From Phocoena phocoena (lineage: Eukaryota; Chordata; Mammalia; Artiodactyla; Phocoenidae), in the NCBI RefSeq assembly GCF_963924675.1, contig NC_089235.1, forward strand, positions 62,306,220-62,370,219: a DNA stretch of 64,000 bases. The letters run 5' to 3'. A program made the translations under genes and the position numbers. Positions 12,265 to 22,529 of the stretch are shown here, piece by piece. How positions within the stretch are numbered: position 1 is the first letter of the stretch; every line of letters starts with the position of its first letter. A model generated the notes under the pieces. That model was not told where the DNA came from. It was given only the letters and a program-made list of their open reading frames with translations, and did no database searches.

Positions 12265-12381
12265 TGGCTCCACCCACACGGTTAAGATATAATGTATTAT
12301 CTCATGATAGTATCCAGATTTCATGGAAGGCTCCAAGAGGGAAATTTGGTGGATACAAACTTCTTGTGACTCCAGCTGCAG
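12265..12381 (+). CDS. COL14A1: COL14A1 exon: first half of FN3 domain 1
   Basis: The acceptor is TTTTCAG at 12258-12264 and the donor GTAAAA follows at 12382; both boundaries are phase 1. The exon encodes residues 30-69, beginning [11 protein letters not shown] and containing the conserved FN3 B-strand tryptophan (ISWKAP, W50) and the strand-C motif GGYKLLVTP. Splitting an FN3 domain across two phase-1/phase-1 exons is normal for collagen XII and XIV. In this family the N-terminal FN3 region is thought to contribute to matrix ligand binding; that is family knowledge and not visible in the sequence. No lesion is seen. Confidence 0.95.
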
Positions 12382-12682
12382 GTAAAAACACTCAACTGTA
12401 TTTTTTAGAGTATTAGGAATTTTTTGCACACAGGGACCTAAAAATGTATTGTGCTAGGTGCTGCTTTAAGCTCATTTGAAAGATTTTGGTTTTATTTAAG
12501 CTTTGGAGCTTGAAATCTTACCCTCTACTCAAGAAAATAATGTTCCCCAAATTTAAAGAATAACTATTGGACTCCCCATAATTTTCCTCAGGCAAAATTT
12601 TCAGACTATCAAGAATCCTCACTACCTCTGTTTCAACATGTATCAGTTCTTTTGGTCTATTGACAATTAAAAATTACCTCCA

Positions 12683-13253
12683 AAGTTTTAGCCTAGCCAC
12701 AGCAATCAGAGAAGAAAAAGAAATAAAAGTAATCCAAATTGGGAAACAAGAAGTAAAGCTGTCACTGTTTGCAGATGACATGATACTATACATAGAGAAT
12801 CGTAAAGATACTACCAGAAAACTACTATAGCTAATCAATGAATTTGGTGAAGTAGCAGCATACAAAAGTAATGCACAGAAATCTCTTGCATTCCTATACG
12901 CTCACTAATGATGAAATATCTGAAAGAGAAATTAAGGAAACACTCCCATTTACCACTGCAACAAAAAGAATAAAATACCTAGGAATAAACCTACCTAAGG
13001 AGACAAAAGACCTGTATGCAAAAATTATAAGACACTGATGAAAGAAACTAAATGTGATACAAACAGATGGACAGATATACCATGTTTCTGAATTGGAAGA
13101 ATCAACATTGTGAAAATGACTATACTACCCAAAGCAATCTACAGATTCAATTCAATTGCTATCAAATTACCAATGGCATGTTTTACAGAACTAGAACAAA
13201 AAATCTTAAAGTTTGTATGGAGATACAAAAGACCCTGAATAGCCAAAGCAGTC
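12683..13253 (+). mobile_element. L1 ORF2 internal fragment (part of mosaic)
   Basis: Corresponds to copy-1 positions of roughly 5167-5725, including the RT active-site motif (FADDM, about 12770-12784) and the following segment. It lacks a 3' end and stops exactly where the poly-T of an opposite-strand L1 begins at 13254. Dead; only a 121-codon frame survives (13067-13432), and it runs into the neighbouring element. Confidence 0.92.
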
Positions 13254-13814
13254 TTTTTTTTTTTTTAACATCTTTATTGGAATATCATTGCTTTACAATG
13301 GTGTGTTACTTTCTGCTTTATAAAAAAGTGAATCAGTTATACATATACATATGTTCCTATATCTCTTCCCTCTGTGTCTGCCCCCTTCCACTCTCCCTGT
13401 CTCATCCCTCTAGGTGGTCACAAAGCACCTAGCTGATCTCCCTGTGCTATGCGGCTGCTTCCCACAAGCTAGCTATTTTATATTTGGTAGTGTATATATG
13501 TCCATGCCACTCTCTCACTTTGTCACAGCTTACCCGTCACCCTCCTCATATACTCAAGTCCCTTCTCCAGTAGGTCTGTGCTTTATTCCCGTCTTGCCCC
13601 TAGGTTCTTCATGACCTTTTTTATTTTTTCTTAGATTCCATATATATGTTTTAGCATACGGTATTTGTTTTTCTCTTTCTGACGTACTTCACTCTGTATG
13701 ACAGTCTCTAGGTCCATCCACCTCACTACGAATAACTCAATTTCGTTTCTTTTTATGGCTGAGTAACATTCCATTGTATATATGTGCCACATCTTCTTTA
13801 TCCATTCATCTGTG
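13254..13814 (-). mobile_element. L1 3' end and end of ORF2 (part of mosaic)
   Basis: A poly-T run (13254-13266) followed by antisense L1 3' UTR and the antisense of the ORF2 C-terminus. It breaks at about 13811-13815, inside the motif equivalent to copy-1 position about 6786, and jumps to an RT-proximal part of ORF2. Confidence 0.93.
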
Positions 13815-16178
13815 GAAATGGTTTCAGGTTTTCACCATTGAGGACGATGTTTGCTGTGGGTTTGTCATATATGGCCTTTATTATGTGAAGGAAAGTTCCC
13901 TCTATGCCTACTTTCTGGGGGGTTTTTATTATAAATGGGTGTTGAATTTTGTCGAAAGCTTTTTCTGCATCTGCTGAGATGATCATATGGTTTCTCTCCT
14001 TTAATTTGTTAATATGGTTTATCACATTGATTGCTTTCCTTATATTGAAGAATTCCTGCATTCCTGGGTCAAACCCCACTTGATCATGGTGTATGTGCTG
14101 TTGGATTCTGTTTGCTAGTATTTTGTTGAGGATTTTTGCATCTACGTTCATCAGTGATATTGGCCTGTAGTTTTCTTTCTTTGTGACATCTTTGTCTGGT
14201 TTTTTTATCAGGGTGATGGTGGGTGGCCTCGTAGATTGATTTAGGGAGTGTTCCTCCCTCTGCTATATTTTGGAAGAGTTTGAGAAGTAAGCATGTTAGC
14301 TCTTCTCTAAATGTTTGATAGAATTCGCCTGTGAAGTCATCTGGTCCTGGGCTTTTGTTTGTTGGATGATTTTTTTGTTGTTGTTAGCATCTTTATTGGA
14401 ATATAATTGCTTTACAGTGTTGTGTTAGTTTCTGCTGTATAACAGTGCATCAGCTATATGTATATATATATATATCCCCATATCCCCTCCCTCTTACGTC
14501 TCCCTCCCACCCTCCCTATCCACCCCTCTAGGTGGTCACTAAGCCCTGAGCTGATCTCCCTGTGCTATTTTTAATCACAGTTTCAATTACAGTGCTTGTG
14601 ATTGGTCTGTTCGTATTTTCTGTTTCTTCCTGGTTCAGTCTCAGAAGGTTGTGCATTTCTAAGAATTTGTCCATTTCTTCCAGGTTGTCCAGTTTATTGG
14701 CATATAGTTGCTTGTAGTAATCTCTCATGATCTTTTGTATTTCAGCAGTGTCAGTTGTTACTTCTCCTTTTTCATTTCTAATTCTATTGATTTGAGTCTT
14801 CTCCCTTTTTTTCTTGATGATTTTGGCTAATAGTTTATCAGTTTTGTTTATCTTCTCAAAGAACCAGCTTTTAGTTTTATTGATCTTTACTATCATTTCC
14901 TTCATTTCTTTTTCATTTATTTCTTATCTGATCTTTATGATTTCTTTGCTTTGGCTAACTTTGGGTTTTTTTTGTTCTTCTTTCTCCGATTGCTCTAGGT
15001 GTAAGGTTAGGTTGTTTATTTGAGATGTTTCTTGTTTCTTGAGGTAGGATTGTATTGCTGCAAACTTCCCTCTTAGGACTGCTTTTGCTGCATCCCATAG
15101 GTTTTGGGTCATCGTGTTTTCATTGTCATTTGTTTCCAGGTATTTTTTGATTTCCTCTTTGATTACTTCAGTGATCTCTTGGTTATTAAGTAGTGTATTG
15201 TTTAGCCTCCACGTGCTTTTAATTTTTTACCGATTTTTACCTGTAACTGATATCTAGTCTCATAGCAGTGTGGTCGGAAAAGATACTTGATACGATTTCA
15301 ATTTTCTTAAATATACCAAGACTTGATTTATGACCCAATATATGATCTATCATGGAGAATGATCCATGAGCACTTGAGAAGAATGTGTATTATGTTGTTT
15401 TTGGATGGAATGTCCTATAAATATCAATCAAGTCCATCTTATTTAATGTATCATTTAAAGCTTGTGTTTCCTTATTTATTTTCATTTTGGGTGAGCTGTC
15501 CATTGGTGAAAGTGGGGTGTTAAAGTCCCCTACTATGATTGTGTTATTGTCGATTTCCCCTTTTATGGCTGTTAGCATTTGCCTTATGTATTGAGGTGCT
15601 CCTATGTTGGGTGCATAAATATTTACAATTGTTATATCTTCTTGGATTGATCCCTTGATCACTATGTAGTGTCCTTCTTTGTCTCTTGTAATAGTCTTTA
15701 TTTTAAACTCTGTTTTGTCTGATATGAGAATTGCTACTCCAGGTATCTTTTGGTTTCCTTTTGCATGGAATATCTTTTTCCATCCCCTCACTTTCAGTCT
15801 GTATGTGTCCCTAGGTCTGAAGTGGGTCTCTTGTAGACCCATATCTATATGGGTCTTGTTTTTGTATCCATTCAGCCAGTCTGTGTCTTTTGGTTGGAAC
15901 ATTTAATCCATTTACATTTAAGGTAATTATCGATATGCATGTTCCTATTCCCATTTTTTAAATTGTTTTGGGTTTTTTATTGTAAGTCTTTTCCTTCTCT
16001 TGTGTTTCCTGCCTAGAGAAGTTCCTTTAGTATTTGTTGTAAAGCTGGTTTGGTGGTGCTGAATTCTCTTAGCTTTTGCTTGTGTGTAAAGGTTTTAATT
16101 TTTCCATCGAATCTGAATGAGATGCTTGCTGGGTAGAGTAATCTTGGGTGTAGGATTTTCTCCTTCATCACTTTAAAT
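13815..16178 (-). mobile_element. L1 RT, endonuclease and ORF1-end segment (part of mosaic)
   Basis: Continuation in the same orientation after an internal deletion of about 1.7 kb. Frames at 13798-14151 and 14528-14905 cover the region before the RT catalytic motif. The frame 15390-15902 encodes the endonuclease domain, with LQETHF, NIYAPN and GDFNTPLS recognisable. Sequence from about 15950 leftward in sense becomes the C-terminal part of ORF1. Interrupted by another L1 3' end at 14372-14568 and abutted by a CHR-2 SINE at 16179. Confidence 0.92.
14372..14568 (-). mobile_element. Nested L1 3'-end insertion
   Basis: About 200 bases of antisense L1 3' UTR beginning with a T-rich tail (TTTTTTGTTGTTG) inserted into the antisense ORF2 of the surrounding L1. 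The host sequence resumes at TTTTTAATCACAG. It is a very short 5'-truncated insertion, so this region was hit by L1 at least twice. Confidence 0.85.
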
Positions 16179-16390
16179 ATTTCTTTTCTTTTCTTTTTGC
16201 GGTACGCGGGCCTCTCACTGTTGTGGCCTCTCCCGTTGCGGAGCACAGGCTCCAGACGCGCAGGCTCAGCGGCCATGGCTCACGGGCCCAGCCGCTCCAT
16301 GGCATGTGGAATCTTCCCGGACCAAGGCATGAACTCGTGTCCCCTGCATCGGCAGGCAGACTCTCAAACACTGTGCCACCAGGGAAGCCC
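16179..16390 (-). mobile_element. CHR-2-type SINE at L1/L1 junction
   Basis: The T/C-rich tail at about 16179-16197 is followed by the antisense body and the tRNA-like head ending ...ACCAGGGAAGCCC at 16390. To its left lies antisense L1 (ORF1 end); to its right sense L1 (ORF2 3' end). No matching target duplication is visible on the two sides, because they are different L1 regions in opposite orientation. Confidence 0.92.
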
Positions 16391-17250
16391 TCACACCAGT
16401 CAGAATGGCCATCATCAAAAAAATCTACAAACAATAAATGCTGGAGAGGGTGTGGAGAAAAGGGAACCCTCTTGCACTGTTGGTGGGAATGTAAATTGAT
16501 ACAGCCACTATGGAGAACAGTGTGGAGGTTCTTTAAAAAACTAAAAATAGAATTACCATATGACCCAGCAATCCCACTACTGGGCATATACCGTGAGAAA
16601 ACCATAATTCAAAATGAGTCATGTACCACAATGTTCTTTGCAGCTCTGTTTACAATAGCTAGGGCATGGAAGCAACCTACGTGTCCATCCACAGATGAAT
16701 GGATAAAGAAGATGTGGCACATATATACAATGGAATATTACTCAGCCATAAAAAGAAATGAAATTGAGTTATTTTTAGTGAGGTGGTGGACCTAGACTCT
16801 GTCATACACAGTGAAGTAAGTCAGAAAGAGAAAAACAAATACCATATGCTAACACATATATATGGAATCTAAAAAAAAAAAAAATGGCCATTTTTGAAGA
16901 ACCTAGGGGCAGGATGGGAATAAAGACGCAGACCTACTAGAGAATGGACTTGAGGACACAGGGAGGGGGAATGGTAAGCTGGGACAAAGTGAGAGAGTGG
17001 CATGGACATATATACACTACCAAATGTAAAACCGATAGATAGTGGGAAGCAGTTGCATATCACAGGGAGATCAGCTTGGTGCTTTGTGACCACCTAGAGG
17101 GGTGGGATGGGGGGGTGGAAGGGAGGGAGACACAAGAGGGAAGGGGTATGGGGATATATGTATATGTATAGCTGTTTCCCTTCATTATAAAGCAGAAACT
17201 GACACACCATTGTAAAGCAATTATACTCCAATAAAGATGTTAAAAAAAAA
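16391..17250 (+). mobile_element. L1 3' end (part of mosaic)
   Basis: The sense ORF2 C-terminus (AIKRNEIEL readable near 16745-16771) and 3' UTR, with AATAAA at about 17232 and a poly-A tail (17241-17250). Equivalent to copy-1 positions 6480-7335. Probably the 3' half of the same sense element as 12683-13253, split by the antisense L1 and SINE, with about 750 bases missing. Confidence 0.92.
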
Positions 17251-17493
17251 AGCAACAGTGTTATGATGAAAGATATTTGCAAATGTGTTTTTCTCTAGTT
17301 TAGACGACTGTTTGTCTAATGCAAAGAGTGTAACTGAAAGTGAGAATGAAAAGTGTACTAAAATTAGTATTATGTAATAGCATTATACATATTTTTGAAT
17401 GTCTTCTCCTTTAAAATCTTGATTTCTAAAATTTCTTAATGTGCACAGTTAACCCACTTCTTAGAACTGATTTATCTTTCTGTTTTATTATAG

Positions 17494-17637
17494 GTGGAAA
17501 AACCAATCAATTGAATCTCCAGAACACTGCAACTAAAGCGATTATTCAAGGTCTTATGCCAGACCAGAATTACACAGTTCAAATTATTGCATACAATAAA
17601 GACAAAGAAAGCAAGCCAGCCCAAGGTCAATTCAGAA
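17494..17637 (+). CDS. COL14A1: COL14A1 exon: second half of FN3 domain 1
   Basis: The acceptor is TTATTATAG ending at 17493, and the donor GTATGT begins at 17638. It encodes residues 69-117. The tail of FN3 domain 1 is clear: [18 protein letters not shown] has the conserved tyrosine-corner pattern (L89, Y95, V97, A101) of strands E-F. N94-Y-T is an N-glycosylation sequon. The exon ends in AQGQFR and hands over to the linker with phase 1. Read-through translation of the open frame beyond the donor is intron and should be ignored. Confidence 0.95.
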
Positions 17638-17799
17638 GTATGTATTTACAGATCATAGAGTGCTGCCATGGGACTCTGTCTCAGCTCTGAGTTTGAGTCT
17701 GTGGTAAATATTGTATCGATAACAGGTTAAAATCCTAGATTGTTTAGATTTGGAAAGATCTTAAAAGACATTTAGTATAATCTTCTGTGAGTTCCTTTT

Positions 17800-17965
17800 A
17801 TCTCTAATATTCTCTGTCCCTTCCTTTACCCATTTCATGGTGTTCCTACTTATCCTTTAAAAAGGTTTTAGTTCTTAAATGCTCTCCCTGACACTGTCCA
17901 CTGAGCCTTATGCAGACATCTCATCTACCCAGCACATAATAGCTGCTCAATAAATACTTTCAGGA
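17800..17965 (+). mobile_element. L2 LINE 3' fragment
   Basis: Ends with 'agcacataatagctgctcaa' followed by 'taaatac', the recognisable 3' end of L2. Upstream is a diverged 'ctctccctgac' block. Confidence 0.6.
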
Positions 17966-18117
17966 TTCTGTGAAGGGAGGTACTCTCTCTGCCCCCATAA
18001 TGGTCTAGCAAGGGAATGGATGGGAGTGTCTTCATATTTGAGCCAGTTCTCAAATAGTAAGTTGGGATAATACTTGACATACAGAGACATTCTAAGCAGG
18101 AGAGAAAGCTCTGAGGC

Positions 18118-18205
18118 AGCCCTATCCAGGTCTGTGCTGTTCCATTAGAAAGCTTTTCCTTATGTTGAATTTAAAAGTTGTCCACAAAGACCCTGATTCT
18201 TTTGC
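18118..18205. mobile_element. L3/CR1-like LINE relic
   Basis: The stretch 'tagaaagcttttccttatgt' followed by 'tgaatttaaaag' resembles CR1/L3 remnants. Short and diverged, so a low-confidence assignment. Confidence 0.4.
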
Positions 18206-18254
18206 CTTTCAGGAAATATTCATTCATTCACTCATTCTTTTTTTTTTCCTTCCC

Positions 18255-18365
18255 ACTTAACAAGTGTATATTGCATGGCTACTAAGTGTAAGGCCCTGTT
18301 CTAAGCCCTGGGAACATGACAAATCCCTGTCCCCATGGACCTTATATTCTAGTGACCAGAGACTA
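18255..18365 (+). mobile_element. L2 LINE fragment
   Basis: Carries 'ctaagtgtaaggccctgttc' then 'taagccctgggaacatgaca' and 'atggaccttatattctagtg', the conserved L2 3' motif order. Confidence 0.65.
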
Positions 18366-18795
18366 CAGCAACTCCCTCTTCCTGGAGATGACTTATCTAA
18401 TTGGAGGGCAGAGTTTTGTGTATCAGGAATACAAACAGAAGAGGTCTGTCCTGGTTAACTTTCTGTGTTACTTCATTGTTAAGGTAGACTCTTTAAAAAA
18501 CCCAACTCATTATTAAGGACAATTTTAAACATAACTTAAAAAATCAGCAGATTCATAAAATAAACCCCTAAATATTCGTCAGTTGCTTCAACAATTAACC
18601 ATTCATGGTCACTCTTGTTTCATTTATACCCCCATACTCCCCTCTCTCATATTATTTTTAAGTAAATCCTACACATCATTTCAAACAACAATAGCTTTTT
18701 AAAGGGTTAATCCACAAATCGGGGAGGCTGTGGGTTCTAGAACTCTATATACAGCAATGTTCTATCTGGATTTTTCTATCCCTCCCTTCCTTTTT

Positions 18796-18931
18796 TTTTT
18801 TGCGGTACGCGGGCCTCTCACTGTTGTGGCCTCTCCCGTTGACGAGCGCAGGCTCAGCGGCCACAGCTCACGGGCCCAGCCGCTCTGCGGCATGTGGGAT
18901 CTTCCCGGACCAGGGCACGAACCCGTGTCCG
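18796..18931 (-). mobile_element. CHR-2-type SINE, truncated and internally deleted
   Basis: A poly-T tail then an antisense CHR-2 body that stops at ...CACGAACCCGTGTCC, lacking the tRNA-like 5' end. About 20 bases are also missing after CTCTCCCGTTG. It is bounded by a perfect 14-base target duplication CTCCCTTCCTTTTT (18782-18795 and 18932-18945), so the 5' truncation occurred at integration. Confidence 0.92.
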
Positions 18932-18945
18932 CTCCCTTCCTTTTT

Positions 18946-19844
18946 ATCTTTCTCTTCTAGGTTATGTTTTACGAGACACATTTTGTGATTTTTCTTAAAT
19001 TAAAAAGAAAAACTTTGTTAACCCGCTACCTCTTGAAACTTCTCAACAAAAAAACATTTGGTGAATCCACCTGTCAGCAGGACATACAGATGTTTTAAAT
19101 GTTACATTCTTTTGAGATTCACAGTGTCTGGAAGCTCTGGGAAAGGGTTTTATGTTATTTTCAATATAAATCAGCCTTCTGTCTCATTTTATTGGCACTG
19201 TGCTTCAGTTTCTGGCCTCTGACATTCCTACATGAGTAAGGGAAATAACTTTCCTTAAAGTTTGTGAGAAGCAGTAAAAAGGACAAGGAGAAACAATTCA
19301 TTTCACTTTAGTCTTAAGCTTTTGTGCGATTGATTATTGCAAATATTCCACTGACTAGCAGCATAAGAATCACAGGTAGCCTTAAAACTTTGCCAACAGA
19401 TATTTACTCAAAACATTTAAAAGGAAATGCATTTGTTTTCAGTTTACTTAGCTCTGCTGACATAATCTTAGTGAAACAGTCCAACTTGTTAGATAAATTA
19501 TATGGACGCATATATATTTTTTAGCTATGTTATTTTTATTGGCAGGTTAGAGGTCTTAGTTCTTCCCAAATAACAATTTATAAGAATGAAATTAAAATTG
19601 TTTGGATGGTTTCCTTTTCCATTTTGCATTTCAGTTATGTTTTTGCTCCCTGTGAGATGGAACTAAAGCCTGTTCTCCCCTCCCTGGAAACCTTTCATTC
19701 TTGGATCCAGGAAAATAATGATCTAGACAAATCCTGTGGATATAGGTTTGCAGTTCGTGTAGGGATTTGAATTTTTCATAAGTCCGTCTTCTACACAGGG
19801 AAACATAAGGAACAATCTTTGGATTTTGAAGACAGAAAGGCATG
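18946..19844. other. Intronic sequence without recognised feature
   Basis: No exon or named repeat recognised. Nothing suggests an RNA gene. Confidence 0.4.
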
Positions 19845-20000
19845 TCTGAACTGTTATGATTCCAAATCTGGTGTGTGTATTTGGCCAAGCAACTTAACTT
19901 CTTAGCCTCAGTTTCCTCATGGGCAAATGGGGTGATGGTTTGTGCCTATTATTGTGTGGATTAACTCACGTCAGCACACAGTAGGGGCATGGTTGCTTTT
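19845..20000 (+). mobile_element. MIR SINE
   Basis: A recognisable core: 'ggccaagcaacttaacttct', 'agcctcagtttcctcatggg' and 'caaatggggtgatggtt', then 'ggattaactcacgtcagcac'. Confidence 0.8.
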
Positions 20001-20249
20001 GTTGTTATGATTAATACCACTTTACTCTTGACAGTCTGTTTTCTAGTTGATTTTGCCTCCTGCGTGAGGAGGACAGAAGCTTGGAGTGACACGTGTTACA
20101 TCTTGTATGTGACCTAGTGGCCCAATTCAAAGTGACTATTTTTTTTTTTTCTTGTTTATCTGTAGAATGGATTTTGGCCGTATTTTGGCAAACTTTATTT
20201 TTGGCCACTATTTTTCCCTTTGGAAATATATTTTGCTAATCTCTGCCTG

Positions 20250-20440
20250 CAAAATCTTGCTCATTTTTTAAAGTTTGGCCCAAATGGCACCTTCCTGGTG
20301 AAGTTTCTCAGAGTCTCCACCTCTGCAATTATTCTTTCCCAGATCTATTTCTACTTTTAGCACAACTTTCCTCACACTAAAGTTGCAGACTTATTTTCTT
20401 TTACAGAATGAAAGCAATTTGAGGCCATGGTCTATGTGTG
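20250..20440 (+). mobile_element. L2 LINE 3' fragment
   Basis: Carries 'aaatggcaccttcctggtga', 'agtttctcagagtct' and, toward the end, 'gaatgaaagcaatttgaggc', consistent with the L2 3' region. Diverged. Confidence 0.55.
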
Positions 20441-21477
20441 GGTGGGGTTGAACATATAGATTTGGAAATTATCCACGGAAGGGTGAGAATTAAAACTGTG
20501 GGATGATAAAATTGTAGGCGTGGTGACAGGGATGCAAGGGAAATGTAGTTTATGACTGTGTTTCAGGAATGGAAGCAGAAAAATGATCCAAAGGATGAGA
20601 ATGTAAAGGAGGGGTCAGAGGAATATGAGAACACCCAGGATAATGCTTTTTTAAAAACTGAGAAAGAAAAGAATTTAAAGGAAGAGGTGTTCCAAAGTGT
20701 CCGCGCCTTATAAAGAAGTCAGAAGATGTCGTCTAAAACATGGATTTAGAAAATGAGAAGATCAGTGGAAATAGCAGGATTAAGGCATCTTGTATTTATT
20801 ATTATTTTTAATCATGGTATTTAATCTCTAAGTACCAGAAAGCCAAGGAAGGTTTCTATAAAGGAATCATAGAACTAGAGCAACCCGGCCTTGGCAGATG
20901 GCAAGTCTGAAACCCTTTTAGCGAAGGGGTGGAAGCCAGTAAAAAGAAGAGGAAGAGGAGGAAGAGATGATAAAGACAGGATTCATGGAATAATACCCTA
21001 AGAAGGCAAGAAGGATGGTTCAAAGGAAATCATTGCTTACCCTACAGAGCCAACCCTCCAATAAGTTTGCAGATTTCCATGAAGTGAATGCAATAATTAA
21101 ATGAAATATTCTGCCATGGGATCACTTCCTCCTTTTCACAGGGTATTTTATTTGTGCAGATAACACTGCCATTTAGCAATGACTCAGGACAACTTCAGGT
21201 GCCAAGCAATAGCAGGGAAGCTGCTGTGGAGTGAAAAGTAAAGCTACTGGAGTACACAGGAATGAATGTATTAAAGGACCGAGGGTCATTGTGGGTTCCT
21301 GAATATTTCATAAAGAAAGTAACGAAGAAATACTACTATTTATTAGTAGGGAAACATTTTTTTTAAGTTTGAAAGGAAATTATTATGGAGTTCCCTATCT
21401 TCTATTGCAGATAGACCAACTCCAAATGAGTATATTCATGGCTAAGATCTTTCTAGAACAGGGGCCAGCTCACAGGC
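20440..21477. other. Intronic sequence without recognised feature
   Basis: Purine-rich in parts (about 20560-20780 and 20930-20970) but no gene or named repeat seen. Confidence 0.4.
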
Positions 21478-21630
21478 CTTCCAGAAATCTGAAGACGTGG
21501 CTTGAATCCTGTGCCAACACTTTCTGGTTTTATGAGATAAGTCTTAGCTCCTTAGCCTGTTGGGCCTTCATTCCCTCATGTCTGAAATGGGGCTAATCTT
21601 TTGATTTTATAACAATTATGAAGGGTTAAA
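21478..21630 (+). mobile_element. MIR SINE
   Basis: Carries the MIR order: 'tggcttgaatcctgtgccaa', 'ataagtcttagctccttagc', 'ccctcatgtctgaaatgggg' and 'aattatgaagggttaaattt'. Confidence 0.7.
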
Positions 21631-21868
21631 TTTATTTGATACATCTGCCCATAGTGAATACTCTACCAAAGTAATTCTGTGATTTCCACACATTCCCATG
21701 ACAAAATTGAAAAAAATAGCAGTTCCAATCTTCTGAAATGAGATTCTACCATGGAGCTAATTTCTACTTTAAACTTTCAATACTTGCAAGGGTTTTAGTA
21801 AAAATTGATTGAATATTTTCTTTTAGACTTTAACCTAACATGTTGCTGTATTTTTACTTTTTTTCCAG

Positions 21869-21958
21869 TTAAAGATTTAGAAAAAAGAAAGGAACCAAAA
21901 CCCAGAGTCAAGGTTTTGGACAAAGGAAATGAGAATAAACCATCTGTACCAGAAGAAG
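21869..21958 (+). CDS. COL14A1: COL14A1 exon: charged linker between FN3-1 and VWA-1
   Basis: The acceptor is TTTTCCAG ending at 21868 and the donor is GTCAGA from 21959. This 90-base exon encodes residues 117-147, a strongly basic and acidic, low-hydrophobicity linker (KDLEKRKEPKPRVKVLDKG, then a proline and glutamate-rich end PSVPEE). No domain is visible, and it probably acts as a flexible hinge between the FN3 and VWA modules. Paired basic residues (KRK) could be protease-sensitive, but that is inference. The 25-kb intron that follows is the longest complete intron in the window. The final E codon is shared with a tandem acceptor at 47087. Confidence 0.93.
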
Positions 21959-22309
21959 GTCAGATTTTTTTTTTTATTATTTGCTTATTTGGGGGATTGA
22001 GTTGTCTTAAGAACACAGGCAATACATACATCCTTGGCCTTTGGTCCCATCAGAGGAGTACAGATCTAATATGAAAATCTCCCTCAGCCCCACCTCATTC
22101 CCTCCTTCCATCCTCACACATAGTAACTGTCAACACTTCTCTCTCCCTTACTTTTCCATATTTAATACATCACTAAGTTCTAGTGGGTTTATTTTCTATT
22201 GAAATAATGACGGAATCTGTTCATTTCTTTCCATGTCTATTGCCAATACTCTGCTAAGCTCCCCTTTCTTTCCTGGTGTGCAGTATTATTTAGCAAGATC
22301 TCAATTTGT

Positions 22310-22510
22310 TCTCTGTCCAGAAGTTAGAGTGATCTTTGCAAAACAAATCTGACTCTACGCTCCACGTACCACCCCTCCGACCCCCGCACATCTTAAAACC
22401 CCTTTAATGGCTTTCCACTGCTCTTAGGATGGAGGCCAGATCCTTATCAAGACTTTCAAGGCCCCCATAGTCTTGTGACCTACCAACCTTTCTTCCTTCT
22501 TCATCTCCTT
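22310..22510 (+). mobile_element. L2 LINE fragment
   Basis: The motif order 'agagtgatctttgcaaaaca', 'aaacccctttaatggctttc', 'ttaggatggaggccagatcc' and 'tcaaggcccccatagtctt' is typical of the L2 3' region. Confidence 0.75.
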
Positions 22511-22529
22511 CCTTCTTCATCTCGGTTTA

